Below, piece after piece: positions 8,748-16,030 of a stretch of 64,000 nt of DNA. Source of the stretch: Olavius sp. associated proteobacterium Delta 1 (lineage in GTDB: Bacteria; Desulfobacterota; Desulfobacteria; Desulfobacterales; JAFDCJ01); contig CACVKW010000055.1 of assembly GCA_902749685.1 (NCBI GenBank), forward strand, positions 1 through 64,000, written 5' to 3'. The position numbers were made by a program, and so were the translations under genes. The notes under the pieces were generated by a model. The model was not told the origin of the DNA and searched no databases. It saw only the letters and a list, made by a program, of their open reading frames with translations. The first letter of the stretch is position 1. Every line of letters begins with the position of its first letter.

Positions 8748-9982
8748 TTGAAAGGAGACGTGAATGAAAAGGTTGCCATGGATGTCGCCGCCGGGGCGGC
8801 ATACTCCGGCCGACGCGCATTGGTCACAACCAAGCAGGTGGGCATGAATGTTCTGTCTGATTCGCTTTTCTATATGGCCTATACCGGATTGGAAGCCGGT
8901 CTCGTTGTGGTGACCGCCGATGATCCCGGTATGTTCAGCTCGCAAAATGAACAGGATAACCGCCACTATGCCAAACTGGGCAAATTTCCCATGCTGGAAC
9001 CCGCCGACAGCCAGGAGTGCAAAGACTTTATTGTCAAAGGCATACAGATCAGCGAGCAGTTTGACACACCCGTCGTGGTGCGCACCACCATGCGCACCTC
9101 CCATTCCAAATCAGTCGTCGAACTGGGCGGCGATCCGGCTGCACCAGGCCCGGTCGGTCCGTTCACCCGCAATATGCAGAAATATAATTGTATGTGCCTG
9201 TGGTCCAAAAAAAGGCACCCGGTGCTGGAGCAGCGGCTTTTGGACCTGGCTGAATTCGCCGAAACCTATTCTCCTAACCGCATCGACTGGGGCGACCGGG
9301 AATTGGGGATCATCGCCAGCGGTGTTGTGTATGAATACGCCCGACAGGTATTTCCGAATGCCTCTTTCTTAAAATTGGGCATGGTTTATCCGCTTCCGAG
9401 AAAAAAAATCAAGCAATTTGCCGAGGCTGTAAAAACGGTATTGATCATCGAAGAACTGGACCCCTTCATCGAAGAGCAGGTCCGCGCCATGGACATCAAT
9501 GCTGTGGGCAAGGAGATTTTTCCGGCCTGCGACGAACTGCTGCCCCAGACCATTGTGAAATTAGCCCAAGAACATTCGCTCCTGCCTCCCGGGAAGCAGA
9601 CGCCGACAGCACCTCGCAGCAATGACCTGCCGGGCCGCAGTCCGGTGTTATGTGCCGGCTGTCCGCACCGCAGCACATTTTATCTGTTGAACAAAATGAA
9701 GCTGCCGGTAGCCGGAGACATTGGATGCTATATCCTGGGCACCCTGCCGCCCTTCAATGCCCAGCATACCATGGGCTCGATGGGCGCCAGCATCGGGGTG
9801 CTGCATGGTATGGGGAAATCGGATCTCCCGGAACCGGCGGTGTGCACCATTGGTGACGGCACGTTTTTTCATGCCGGTATTCCGCCCCTGCTGAATATGG
9901 TGCACAACCAAGGTAAGGGGACCGTGATCATCATGGACAACAGTACGACCGCCATGACCGGGCATCAGGACCATCCGGGCAG
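8748..9982 (+). pseudogene. iorA: Indolepyruvate:ferredoxin oxidoreductase alpha subunit, truncated at both ends
   Basis: IorA, with IorB, oxidatively decarboxylates aryl pyruvates to aryl-acetyl-CoA with ferredoxin. The fragment starts inside the first ThDP-related domain ('NEKVAMDVAAGAAYSG'), about 50-60 residues after a normal start, so the conserved 'GYPGTPS' region is gone. It then runs through 'VLCAGCPHRSTFY' and the ThDP-binding 'IGDGTFFHAG' and 'IIMDNSTTAMTGHQDHPG'. After that the gene jumps, in another frame, into the C-terminus of IorB. The C-terminal part with the two [4Fe-4S] ferredoxin motifs is missing, so electrons could not leave the active site. The open frame continues as junk to 10199. 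The apparent start (TTG 8748) is not a native IorA start. Confidence 0.8.
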
Positions 9983-10240
9983 GCCGATTACCCGGAACAG
10001 GAACGGATTATGGCCGATATTGAAAACGTCACCAGCCGCGTTCGTACCATCGCCGGGAACCAAACCGCGCTCGATCTGGGCAATGTATTGTGTTTCAATA
10101 TTGTCGTGCTGGGCGGTATGTCCAAAATTTTGGGAAACGAACCGGACATCTGGCGATCCGTTATCAAAGACCGGGTGCCTGAAAAAGTTGCGGCGTTGAA
10201 CCTTACCGCCTACGAAAAGGGGCGGGATCTGATAACTTGA
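9983..10240 (+). pseudogene. iorB: Indolepyruvate:ferredoxin oxidoreductase beta subunit, C-terminal remnant
   Basis: About 85 codons, in the frame +1 to the IorA remnant, encode the end of IorB: 'ADYPEQERIMADIENV', then 'NVLCFNIVVLGGMSKIL' and 'VPEKVAALNLTAYEKG'. A complete IorB has roughly 190-210 residues, so more than half is missing. The join with IorA lies at about 9978-9983. One deletion removing the IorA ferredoxin domain and the IorB N-terminus explains both remnants. Confidence 0.75.
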
Positions 10241-10271
10241 ATCCAAGAAAAGGGGTGGCAGGGATAATAAT

Positions 10272-10622
10272 AAACCGATTTATTTTACGCGGGGCAACCC
10301 GGCTACGGATGCGTTGCCCATCGATGATTTCCGGAAGTGCGCCGATACGATCTTCAAAGAACAAGGCAAGGTCCTCTTTCAGTACGGGCACTATTCCGGG
10401 TACGGGCCGTTAAGGCAGTGGATTGCCGATTGGTTCGATGTCGAATACGAGCAGGTGCTGATGGGAAACAGCTCCATGGAGTTTTTAACTTTTTGCGCCG
10501 CCCTGTTTATGGAAAAAGGCGACAATTTCGTTCGGTTGCCCTTTTGCGGGATCACACCGCAAGAAATCGAGGAAGGCATCAGCCGCCTGGCAAAAGCGAT
10601 CGACTATCACCGAAAAAAGTAA
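10272..10622 (+). pseudogene. PLP-dependent aminotransferase with a large internal deletion
   Basis: The N-terminal part of a class I/II aminotransferase (MocR/ARO8-like: 'IYFTRGNPATDALPIDDF', 'QYGHYSGYGPLRQWIADW', 'VLMGNSSMEFLTFCAALF') runs straight from 'MEKGDNFV' into the extreme C-terminus ('RLPFCGITPQEIEEGISRLAKAI'). Roughly 270 residues are missing, including the PLP-binding Lys. No ATG precedes the homology; the frame is open back to the IorB stop. In an intact locus this enzyme would turn a D- or L-amino acid into the 2-oxo acid used by Ior. Confidence 0.75.
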
Positions 10623-10638
10623 AAAGGAATGATCTCCG

Positions 10639-11346
10639 ATGAAAATTATGGTAATCAACCCCAACACGTCCATTCCCATGACCAATCAGATCCGTATCGC
10701 CCTGGAAGCCATAAAACGGTCCGATACTGAATTAACGGTGACCTGCCCGGCAAAAGGGCCCGAAACCATCGAATCGGCCTATGATGAGGCCTACGCCATC
10801 CCACCCACTCTTGAACTGGTAAAAAAGGCCAACCAGGATGGATTCGATGCGGTGATTTTGGCCTGCTTCTCGGATCCGGGCCTGGATGCGGCCAAGGAGG
10901 TATCCGGCATTCCGGTCGTCGGTATCGAGGAGGCAACTCTGCACATGGCAGCCATGCTGGGGGCTAAATTTTCCATTATGACACCGCGGCGGCAGAGAAT
11001 ACCGTCGAAAGCCGAACATGTTCACCTGCGGGGGCTGTCCCATTTTCTGGCATCCGTGCGCAGCTTGGATTTGACCGTGGCGGAAACCGAAGCAGATCCC
11101 ACCAAAACCAAGCAGCGGCTTATTGAAGTATCTAAAATTGCAGTCGAACAAGACGGGGCCGAAGTCATCATCATGGGATGTGCCGGCATGGCCGGTTATG
11201 CGCAGGAAATCGAACAGACCCTGAATATAAAAGTTTTGGATCCATCCGCTGTGGCGCTCAAAACCGCTGAAGCCATGGTTGATCTGGGGCTTTCCCACAG
11301 CAAGGCCGGTTTGTTTGCCAAACCACCGGAAAAGATTTTCAAATGA
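10639..11346 (+). CDS. Aspartate/glutamate/hydantoin racemase family protein
   Basis: A cofactor-independent two-cysteine racemase, 235 residues, complete. The N-terminal signature 'MVINPNTSIPMT' is typical of hydantoin racemases, and both catalytic cysteines are visible, in 'VILACFSDPG' and 'IIMGCAGMAGY'. Hydantoin racemase interconverts 5-substituted hydantoins so that a stereospecific hydantoinase can use both forms. It is followed after about 40 bases by a cut VOC gene, a D-aminoacylase and a hydantoinase stub, which fits a hydantoin/D-amino-acid salvage operon. A ribosome binding site (AAAAGGAATGATC) precedes the ATG. It appears intact although its neighbours are damaged. Other racemase or decarboxylase activities in the family are possible. 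Confidence 0.8.
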   Translation: MKIMVINPNTSIPMTNQIRIALEAIKRSDTELTVTCPAKGPETIESAYDEAYAIPPTLELVKKANQDGFDAVILACFSDPGLDAAKEVSGIPVVGIEEATLHMAAMLGAKFSIMTPRRQRIPSKAEHVHLRGLSHFLASVRSLDLTVAETEADPTKTKQRLIEVSKIAVEQDGAEVIIMGCAGMAGYAQEIEQTLNIKVLDPSAVALKTAEAMVDLGLSHSKAGLFAKPPEKIFK

Positions 11347-11385
11347 ACACCAACGTTGCAAAACTATGGGGGAAAAGAGGTTGCC

Positions 11386-11562
11386 ATGAATTTGTCTTCT
11401 CAGGTTACGTTTCTCTACTTCAAGGAACTGACCGGACCGGCGCCTTTTTTTGAAGAGATCCTTGGCCTGCAAAAAGTCGACGACCAGGGATTTGCGCGGA
11501 TATACAGGATCTGCGGGAGCGCCTTTATCGGGATCGTTGATGAAGCAAAACCAGGAAGATAG
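11386..11562 (+). pseudogene. VOC/glyoxalase-family protein, C-terminally truncated
   Basis: Fifty-eight codons after a clear ribosome binding site (AAAGAGG). The sequence ('SSQVTFLYFKELTGPAPFFEEILGL', read in pieces, then 'GFARIYRICGSAFIGIVDEA') is the first beta-alpha-beta-beta-beta module of a VOC protein, which normally has two modules in about 120-130 residues. The second half is absent and the frame stops two bases before the next gene's ATG, so another deletion border is likely here. Confidence 0.6.
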
Positions 11563-11564
11563 AT

Positions 11565-13145
11565 ATGTATGAATTAGTGATTAAAAACGGAAAAATAATC
11601 GACGGCTCCGGCAATCCCTGGCGGGCGGCCGATGTGGCCGTTGCCGACGGCAGAATTGCCAGAATCGATCAGATCGGCGATGCCCACACCGACCGGATCA
11701 TCGATGCAAGCGGAAAATTTGTCTGCCCGGGGTTTGTGGACGGACACAGCCATTCCGACCTGCTTATCCTGGACAATCCGCTGGCCGAGCAGAAAATCAT
11801 GCAGGGCATCACAACCGAAAACATGGGTCTCGACGGCATGTCCGTAACGCCGATCCAAAGGAAGGATATACCGGGATGGCAGCGGCATCTGGCGGGCCTA
11901 GCCGGCAATCCCGATGTTGACTGGAGCTGGGAAAGCTTTGCCGATTACCTGGATACGATCGATCGGCGCAAAGTGGCCACCAACGTCTGCTCCTATGTCG
12001 GACTGGGCACCATCCGGCTGATGGTGATGGGGATGGATGACCGCCCGGCAAACGCAGAGGAAATTAAACAAATGCAACGGATCGCTGCTGAGGCGATGGA
12101 ACAGGGCGCACGGGGAATATCTGCCGGATTGATTTACCCTCCCAGCCTATATCAGAACCTGGACGAGATCGTAGAGATTGCCAAAGTCGTTCGACGATAC
12201 GACGGTATTTTCGACGTCCATATGCGCCGTGAATCCGACGGCATCGTGGGGGCCATCGAAGAAGTGCTGACTATCGGGAAGCAGTCGCAAATACCCGTGC
12301 TGATCACGCATTTTAAGATCAGGGGGAAAAACAACTGGGGCCGTGCGGCGGAATTATTGCAGATACTGCAAGATGCCAGAGAACAAGGCCTGGATGTAAC
12401 CGTTGCCCAGTATCCATATACGGCCGGCAGTACCATTTTACATGCCGTGATCCCGCCCTGGTATCACACCCAGGGGCCGGATCATCTGATCGCTATGCTG
12501 CGCGATGATCGCGAGCCCATTAAACATGATATCCGAGAGCGGATGGATTGGGAAAATTTTTCTGCCGTTGTCGGCTGGGATAAAATCTTTGTCACTTCGG
12601 TCGAGTCTGAAGCGAATAAAACTTTGGAAGGCAAGCATATCGCGGAGATTGCCGCAATCCGGGGCAACGCGGATCCTGTCGATGCCGCCATGGATCTGCT
12701 GGTTGAAGAAAAATTAGCCGTGGGCATGGTCAACTTCGGCCTGAGTGAGGAAGATGTGGTCGAAATCATGTCCTCCCCCACGGTAAGTTTCATAACCGAC
12801 GGCCTGCTGGGGGGCAACATGCCCCACCCACGCACCTATGGGACATGTCCCCGTATACTGGGTAGGTACGTGCGGGATCAACAGGTGATGAGTTGGGAAG
12901 AAGCGGTGCGCAAGATGACCTCGCTTCCGGCCCGCAAGCTGCGCCTGAAGAACAAGGGCATGATTGCTGAACGCTATGATGCGGATATTGTTGTTTTCGA
13001 CCCCGCAACGGTCATCGACACCGCGACCTATGAAACTCCGCGGAACTTTCCGGACGGAATCGACTGGGTGATCGTCAACGGGAAAGTGGTCGTCAAAGAT
13101 GGCAAGCATACCGGTGCCAGGAACGGAAAAACCATCCGCGATTAA
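11565..13145 (+). CDS. N-acyl-D-amino-acid deacylase (D-aminoacylase) family amidohydrolase
   Basis: A 526-residue amidohydrolase-superfamily enzyme that releases D-amino acids from N-acyl or N-carbamoyl-like D-amino acids; cytoplasmic. The first metal motif 'DGHSHSD' (His61, His63) is intact; later ligands fit 'DVHMRRES' and 'ITHFKIRGKNN', and the catalytic Asp fits 'SFITDGLLG'. At the place where characterised D-aminoacylases have a metal-bridging Cys ('GNCG'), this protein reads 'MGLDGMS', as in a subset of the family, so substrate range may differ. Length is normal and no lesion is seen. The 3' end at 13145 runs directly into a hydantoinase fragment. With the racemase it is one of two intact genes in a decayed locus. 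Confidence 0.82.
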   Translation: MYELVIKNGKIIDGSGNPWRAADVAVADGRIARIDQIGDAHTDRIIDASGKFVCPGFVDGHSHSDLLILDNPLAEQKIMQGITTENMGLDGMSVTPIQRKDIPGWQRHLAGLAGNPDVDWSWESFADYLDTIDRRKVATNVCSYVGLGTIRLMVMGMDDRPANAEEIKQMQRIAAEAMEQGARGISAGLIYPPSLYQNLDEIVEIAKVVRRYDGIFDVHMRRESDGIVGAIEEVLTIGKQSQIPVLITHFKIRGKNNWGRAAELLQILQDAREQGLDVTVAQYPYTAGSTILHAVIPPWYHTQGPDHLIAMLRDDREPIKHDIRERMDWENFSAVVGWDKIFVTSVESEANKTLEGKHIAEIAAIRGNADPVDAAMDLLVEEKLAVGMVNFGLSEEDVVEIMSSPTVSFITDGLLGGNMPHPRTYGTCPRILGRYVRDQQVMSWEEAVRKMTSLPARKLRLKNKGMIAERYDADIVVFDPATVIDTATYETPRNFPDGIDWVIVNGKVVVKDGKHTGARNGKTIRD

Positions 13146-13563
13146 TGGAGTCTACGCATTGGATGACGATGTCTTCTCGGCCCCGCACGGTATCCCCGGT
13201 CTGGACACCATGTTTACCATCACTTACTCGGAGGGCGTCAACAAGGGCCGGATCACCCTGCCGCATCTGGTAAAAATGACCAGTGAGAATCCGGCCCGAA
13301 TATTTGGCCTGTATCCGAAGAAGGGAACTCTGGCCATAGGTGCCGATGCCGACGTGGTGATTTTCGACCCGGCCCTTTGCCACAGGGTGCCGGATAAAAA
13401 TGCTTTTGCCAAGATAGATTATAGTCTTTATGAAGGCTTCAGATGCTTTGGTGCGCCGACCCTGGTTATTCAGCGCGGAAAAATTATCATGGCCGATGGT
13501 GCAATCAAAGCCGATCATGGACAGGGCCGCTTTTTGGCCGGAGAGTTCGCCCCGGAGCATTGA
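13141..13563 (+). pseudogene. Dihydropyrimidinase/D-hydantoinase, C-terminal remnant
   Basis: About 140 codons match the last third of cyclic amidohydrolases: 'SAPHGIPGLDTMFTITYSEG', 'LPHLVKMTSENPARIFGLYP', 'KGTLAIGADADVVIFDP'. The full enzyme has about 450-490 residues; the metal-binding N-terminal two thirds are gone. The homology begins exactly at the end of the D-aminoacylase, in another frame, so a deletion joined the two. It would have opened hydantoins or dihydropyrimidines. Confidence 0.75.
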
Positions 13564-14060
13564 TTGTGGCATTACAGAATTACTTATGTATTCCGCCATG
13601 CGATTTTTGATCCTCACCCCTGAGCAAATCTTGGCCGAAATCGTTAAAACATTGGACTATTTGCGAGCATTGACGGCAGGTTTTTCCATCACATAGCGAA
13701 TTATCGCTTTCTGCACCTTTAACAGATATAATTTCTGATCATATCTCGGCCGATTAAAATTTCATCATCTGTAATTCCACTTTCTTTCGGATTTTACATA
13801 GAAACAAAACCAGATGAACAGATGCAAGGAGGTATTCAAATGGAATCATGCAGCGGAGCGGAAGTATGGGTCAAAGCTCTCAGAAATATTCGGTTTGCAT
13901 ATTAATCAGTGCTTTCGTTCACTGCGCCTGATCAAGACAAACTTCATGTATGGATCGTATATCCGGATAGCAGGATTTTGATTCTATCAGAGGATCTTCC
14001 GATCACAGCGGTTGATGGCTGAAATGCAGACTCTCAATTGGTTATGACTCAATTGGGGTG
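13564..14060. other. Non-coding region between the decayed locus and Liv operon 1
   Basis: Besides the 21-codon stub at 13840-13905 nothing gene-like is seen. Both flanking operons end toward this region. Confidence 0.5.
13840..13905 (+). pseudogene. 21-codon stub resembling the N-terminus of a ThDP-dependent enzyme
   Basis: A strong ribosome binding site (CAAGGAGGT) seven bases before ATG opens a frame of only 21 codons. It contains 'GAEVWVKALRN', very like the start of acetolactate-synthase/benzoylformate-decarboxylase-type ThDP enzymes, which usually begin with a 'GAExLVxALxxxGV' helix. A stop follows at once. It fits the pattern of the preceding locus, in which genes are cut. It could instead be an unrelated leader peptide. 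Confidence 0.4.
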
Positions 14061-14780
14061 TTACAGTGAACAATATTTTTCGTAGGCCTCATCTGAGAGT
14101 TCATCAATCGTACTTTCATGACAAACACTGCCCTGATAGATGAGATAGGCCCGGTCACAAATAAACCTGGCAAAGTTTAAATTCTGTTCGGCCAACAGGA
14201 TAGACACCCCCTCATCTTTTAGTTTTTGAATGGTAATGGCGAGCTGATCAACGATGACGGGGGCAAGTCCCTCGGAGGGTTCATCCAGAATGATCATTTC
14301 GGGGTTACCCATCAGGGTGCGGGCAATCGTCAGCATCTGCTGTTCACCGCCGCTGAGCGTGCCCCCAGCCTGGCTGCGGCGTTCGGCAAGGTTCGGAAAC
14401 AGTTCAAACAAGCGCTCCGGGGTCCATGCTTCATACCCCGGTCTGGCAGGTTGTTTGCCCACCTCCAAATTTTCCAGGATCGTCAGGCCGCCAAAAATTC
14501 GACGATCTTCCGGCACATAACCAAGTCCCAGGGCACAGGTTTTGAACGGGGGCAATTTCTCTATTGACACTCCCTTGTAAGTAATATTACCGCTTTTAGG
14601 TGGTACGATTCCGATAATACTCTTAAACGTCGTCGTCTTACCGGCGCCATTGCGGCCGAGCAGCACGACCACCTCACCTCTGCTCATTTCAAGTATTAAA
14701 TCAAACAGAATTTGAGCTTTGCCGTAAAATGTATTGATCGCATCCACCTGCAGCATGATATCAGTATTTTTAGATTCCAT
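14061..14780 (-). CDS. livF: Branched-chain-amino-acid-type ABC transporter ATPase (LivF), system 1
   Basis: The second ATPase of a Liv/HAAT importer, 239 residues, peripheral on the inner membrane. Walker A 'GRNGAGKTT' (about residues 42-50), signature 'LSGGEQQ', Walker B 'MIILDEPSEG' and the switch His region 'LLAEQNLNFA' are all intact. It is the last gene of a long minus-strand series that begins with the nicotinate genes, separated from livG by a 317-base gap containing a REP doublet. Context suggests that this system imports nicotinate or a related pyridine carboxylate rather than Leu/Ile/Val; sequence alone cannot tell. Confidence 0.9.
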   Translation of the reverse strand: MESKNTDIMLQVDAINTFYGKAQILFDLILEMSRGEVVVLLGRNGAGKTTTFKSIIGIVPPKSGNITYKGVSIEKLPPFKTCALGLGYVPEDRRIFGGLTILENLEVGKQPARPGYEAWTPERLFELFPNLAERRSQAGGTLSGGEQQMLTIARTLMGNPEMIILDEPSEGLAPVIVDQLAITIQKLKDEGVSILLAEQNLNFARFICDRAYLIYQGSVCHESTIDELSDEAYEKYCSL

Positions 14781-15097
14781 CGGCCAAATGCTTATAGTTT
14801 TTGTTTCCCAATATCGTACCCATTATCCATCATGGGGTGTTGGATTACCGGGGTATTGGAGTAATGGTCTAAGTTAAAATAGTTTAGGGTCGGCCTCTGT
14901 GCCGACCTTTTTTCGCGGTGCGCAATGATCAGAATCCAGCGGGCACAGAGGCCCGCTCCCTAGGAATTCACGAAGCTAATTTATCAACTAATCCGATGCT
15001 TCGGCAGTCAGCGGCTGTCTGACACCTGACACCTATTTTTAATTCATGCTCAATCTATTATGATTTGAGCCGTAAGCCGTAAGCCATTCGCCTTCCG
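14781..15097. other. livF-livG intergenic region with REP doublet
   Basis: Holds the REP-like doublet copy 2 (14888-14957), GGAGTATTGGAGT-type degenerate repeats (about 14837-14868) and a GACACC-type motif near 15019-15034. No gene. Its position inside an operon means it would be transcribed. Confidence 0.6.
14888..14957. repeat. REP-like palindrome doublet, copy 2
   Basis: Same build as 931-1001: GGTCGGC/GCCGACC around CTCTGT (14888-14907), then AGCGGGC/GCCCGCT around ACAGAG (14938-14957), with a similar spacer. Differences in the stems are compensatory or symmetric, as expected for a selected palindrome. Confidence 0.75.
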
Positions 15098-15844
15098 TTA
15101 TGCGTTGGTTCCCAGATATATTTCCTGGACTTTATTATTGGCGCGTACTTCCGTCGGTGAGCCTTCTGTGACCAGTTCACCTCGATTGAGCACAATGATA
15201 CGATCAGCATGGGTGAATACAACATCCATATCATGCTCGGTGAACAACACGCCGATATTGCGGGTCCGAACGATATCGGAAGTCAATTCCATCAAGGACT
15301 GGCGTTCCGCGGGCCCCATACCGGCAGTCGGTTCATCCATCAGCAGCAGTTTAGGTTGGTTGGCCAGTGCGACGGCCAACTCAATCCGTTTTAGATCACC
15401 ATATGCCAGTACACCGCAGGCCCGGTCATGCTGATCTTCGATTCCTACCAGCTTGAGCAGTTCCATGGATTCTTCGTTGTAAAGTTTGCGAACCCGGCTG
15501 AAAAGTGATTGGGTGTGCTGGTGGTAGGACAGGATCGCCATCTTTATATTTTCAAGAACGGTCATCGAAGCAAAGGTGGATGTAATCTGAAATGTTCGTC
15601 CAACACCCAATTTCCAAACCTGGCGTGGCTGGTATCCGTTGATCTTATTTCCCATAATGACCACCCGGCCGTTATCCGGACGCAGCTGGCCGTTAATCAG
15701 GTTGAAGCAGGTCGATTTGCCGGCCCCGTTCGGACCGATCATCGCCAGCAGTTGACCTTCAGCCAGATTAAAGCTCAGATTCTTGACTGCCTGTACCCCG
15801 CCAAATGATTTGGCAAGCTCATGAACTTCCAGTACATTTGCCAT
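15098..15844 (-). CDS. livG: Branched-chain-amino-acid-type ABC transporter ATPase (LivG), system 1
   Basis: First ATPase of the importer, 248 residues. Walker A 'GPNGAGKST' (about 36-44), the LivG-type sequence 'LGVGRTFQITSTFASMTVLEN', Walker B 'LLLMDEPTAGMG', and the His-switch 'LFTEHDMDVVF'. The signature region reads 'LAYGDLKRIELAVALA', as is usual in LivG. It pairs with LivF as a heterodimer under the fused LivHM permease encoded upstream. Start ATG with GAGGTAACAA upstream. Confidence 0.9.
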   Translation of the reverse strand: MANVLEVHELAKSFGGVQAVKNLSFNLAEGQLLAMIGPNGAGKSTCFNLINGQLRPDNGRVVIMGNKINGYQPRQVWKLGVGRTFQITSTFASMTVLENIKMAILSYHQHTQSLFSRVRKLYNEESMELLKLVGIEDQHDRACGVLAYGDLKRIELAVALANQPKLLLMDEPTAGMGPAERQSLMELTSDIVRTRNIGVLFTEHDMDVVFTHADRIIVLNRGELVTEGSPTEVRANNKVQEIYLGTNA

Positions 15845-16030
15845 GGAATATTGTTACCTCATAAATCGGAAAAATGAGCTAAAATGAACTATAATTTGAA
15901 AATGACTATAATCGTGGTGTCGTTTCGCTCCGGCTTTTATTGCGGTACTATCCATCAAATTAAGGATAAGGACGGAGCAAAGCGACCTCAACAAATATTC
16001 AATTTACAATCTTCAATTTTCAATTCCGGC

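Noticed and set aside
8748-10199. Complete 483-residue IorA
   Set aside because: The last 70 or so residues of the open frame have no family similarity and overlap an IorB remnant in another frame; the N-terminal motif region is also absent.
10732-11472. A 246-residue minus-strand open frame opposite the racemase
   Set aside because: It is antisense to a complete racemase gene with catalytic motifs and shows no recognisable domain.
13099-13563. Independent 154-residue gene starting inside the D-aminoacylase
   Set aside because: Homology to hydantoinase begins only at about 13141; the first 14 codons are out-of-frame D-aminoacylase sequence with no ribosome binding site.
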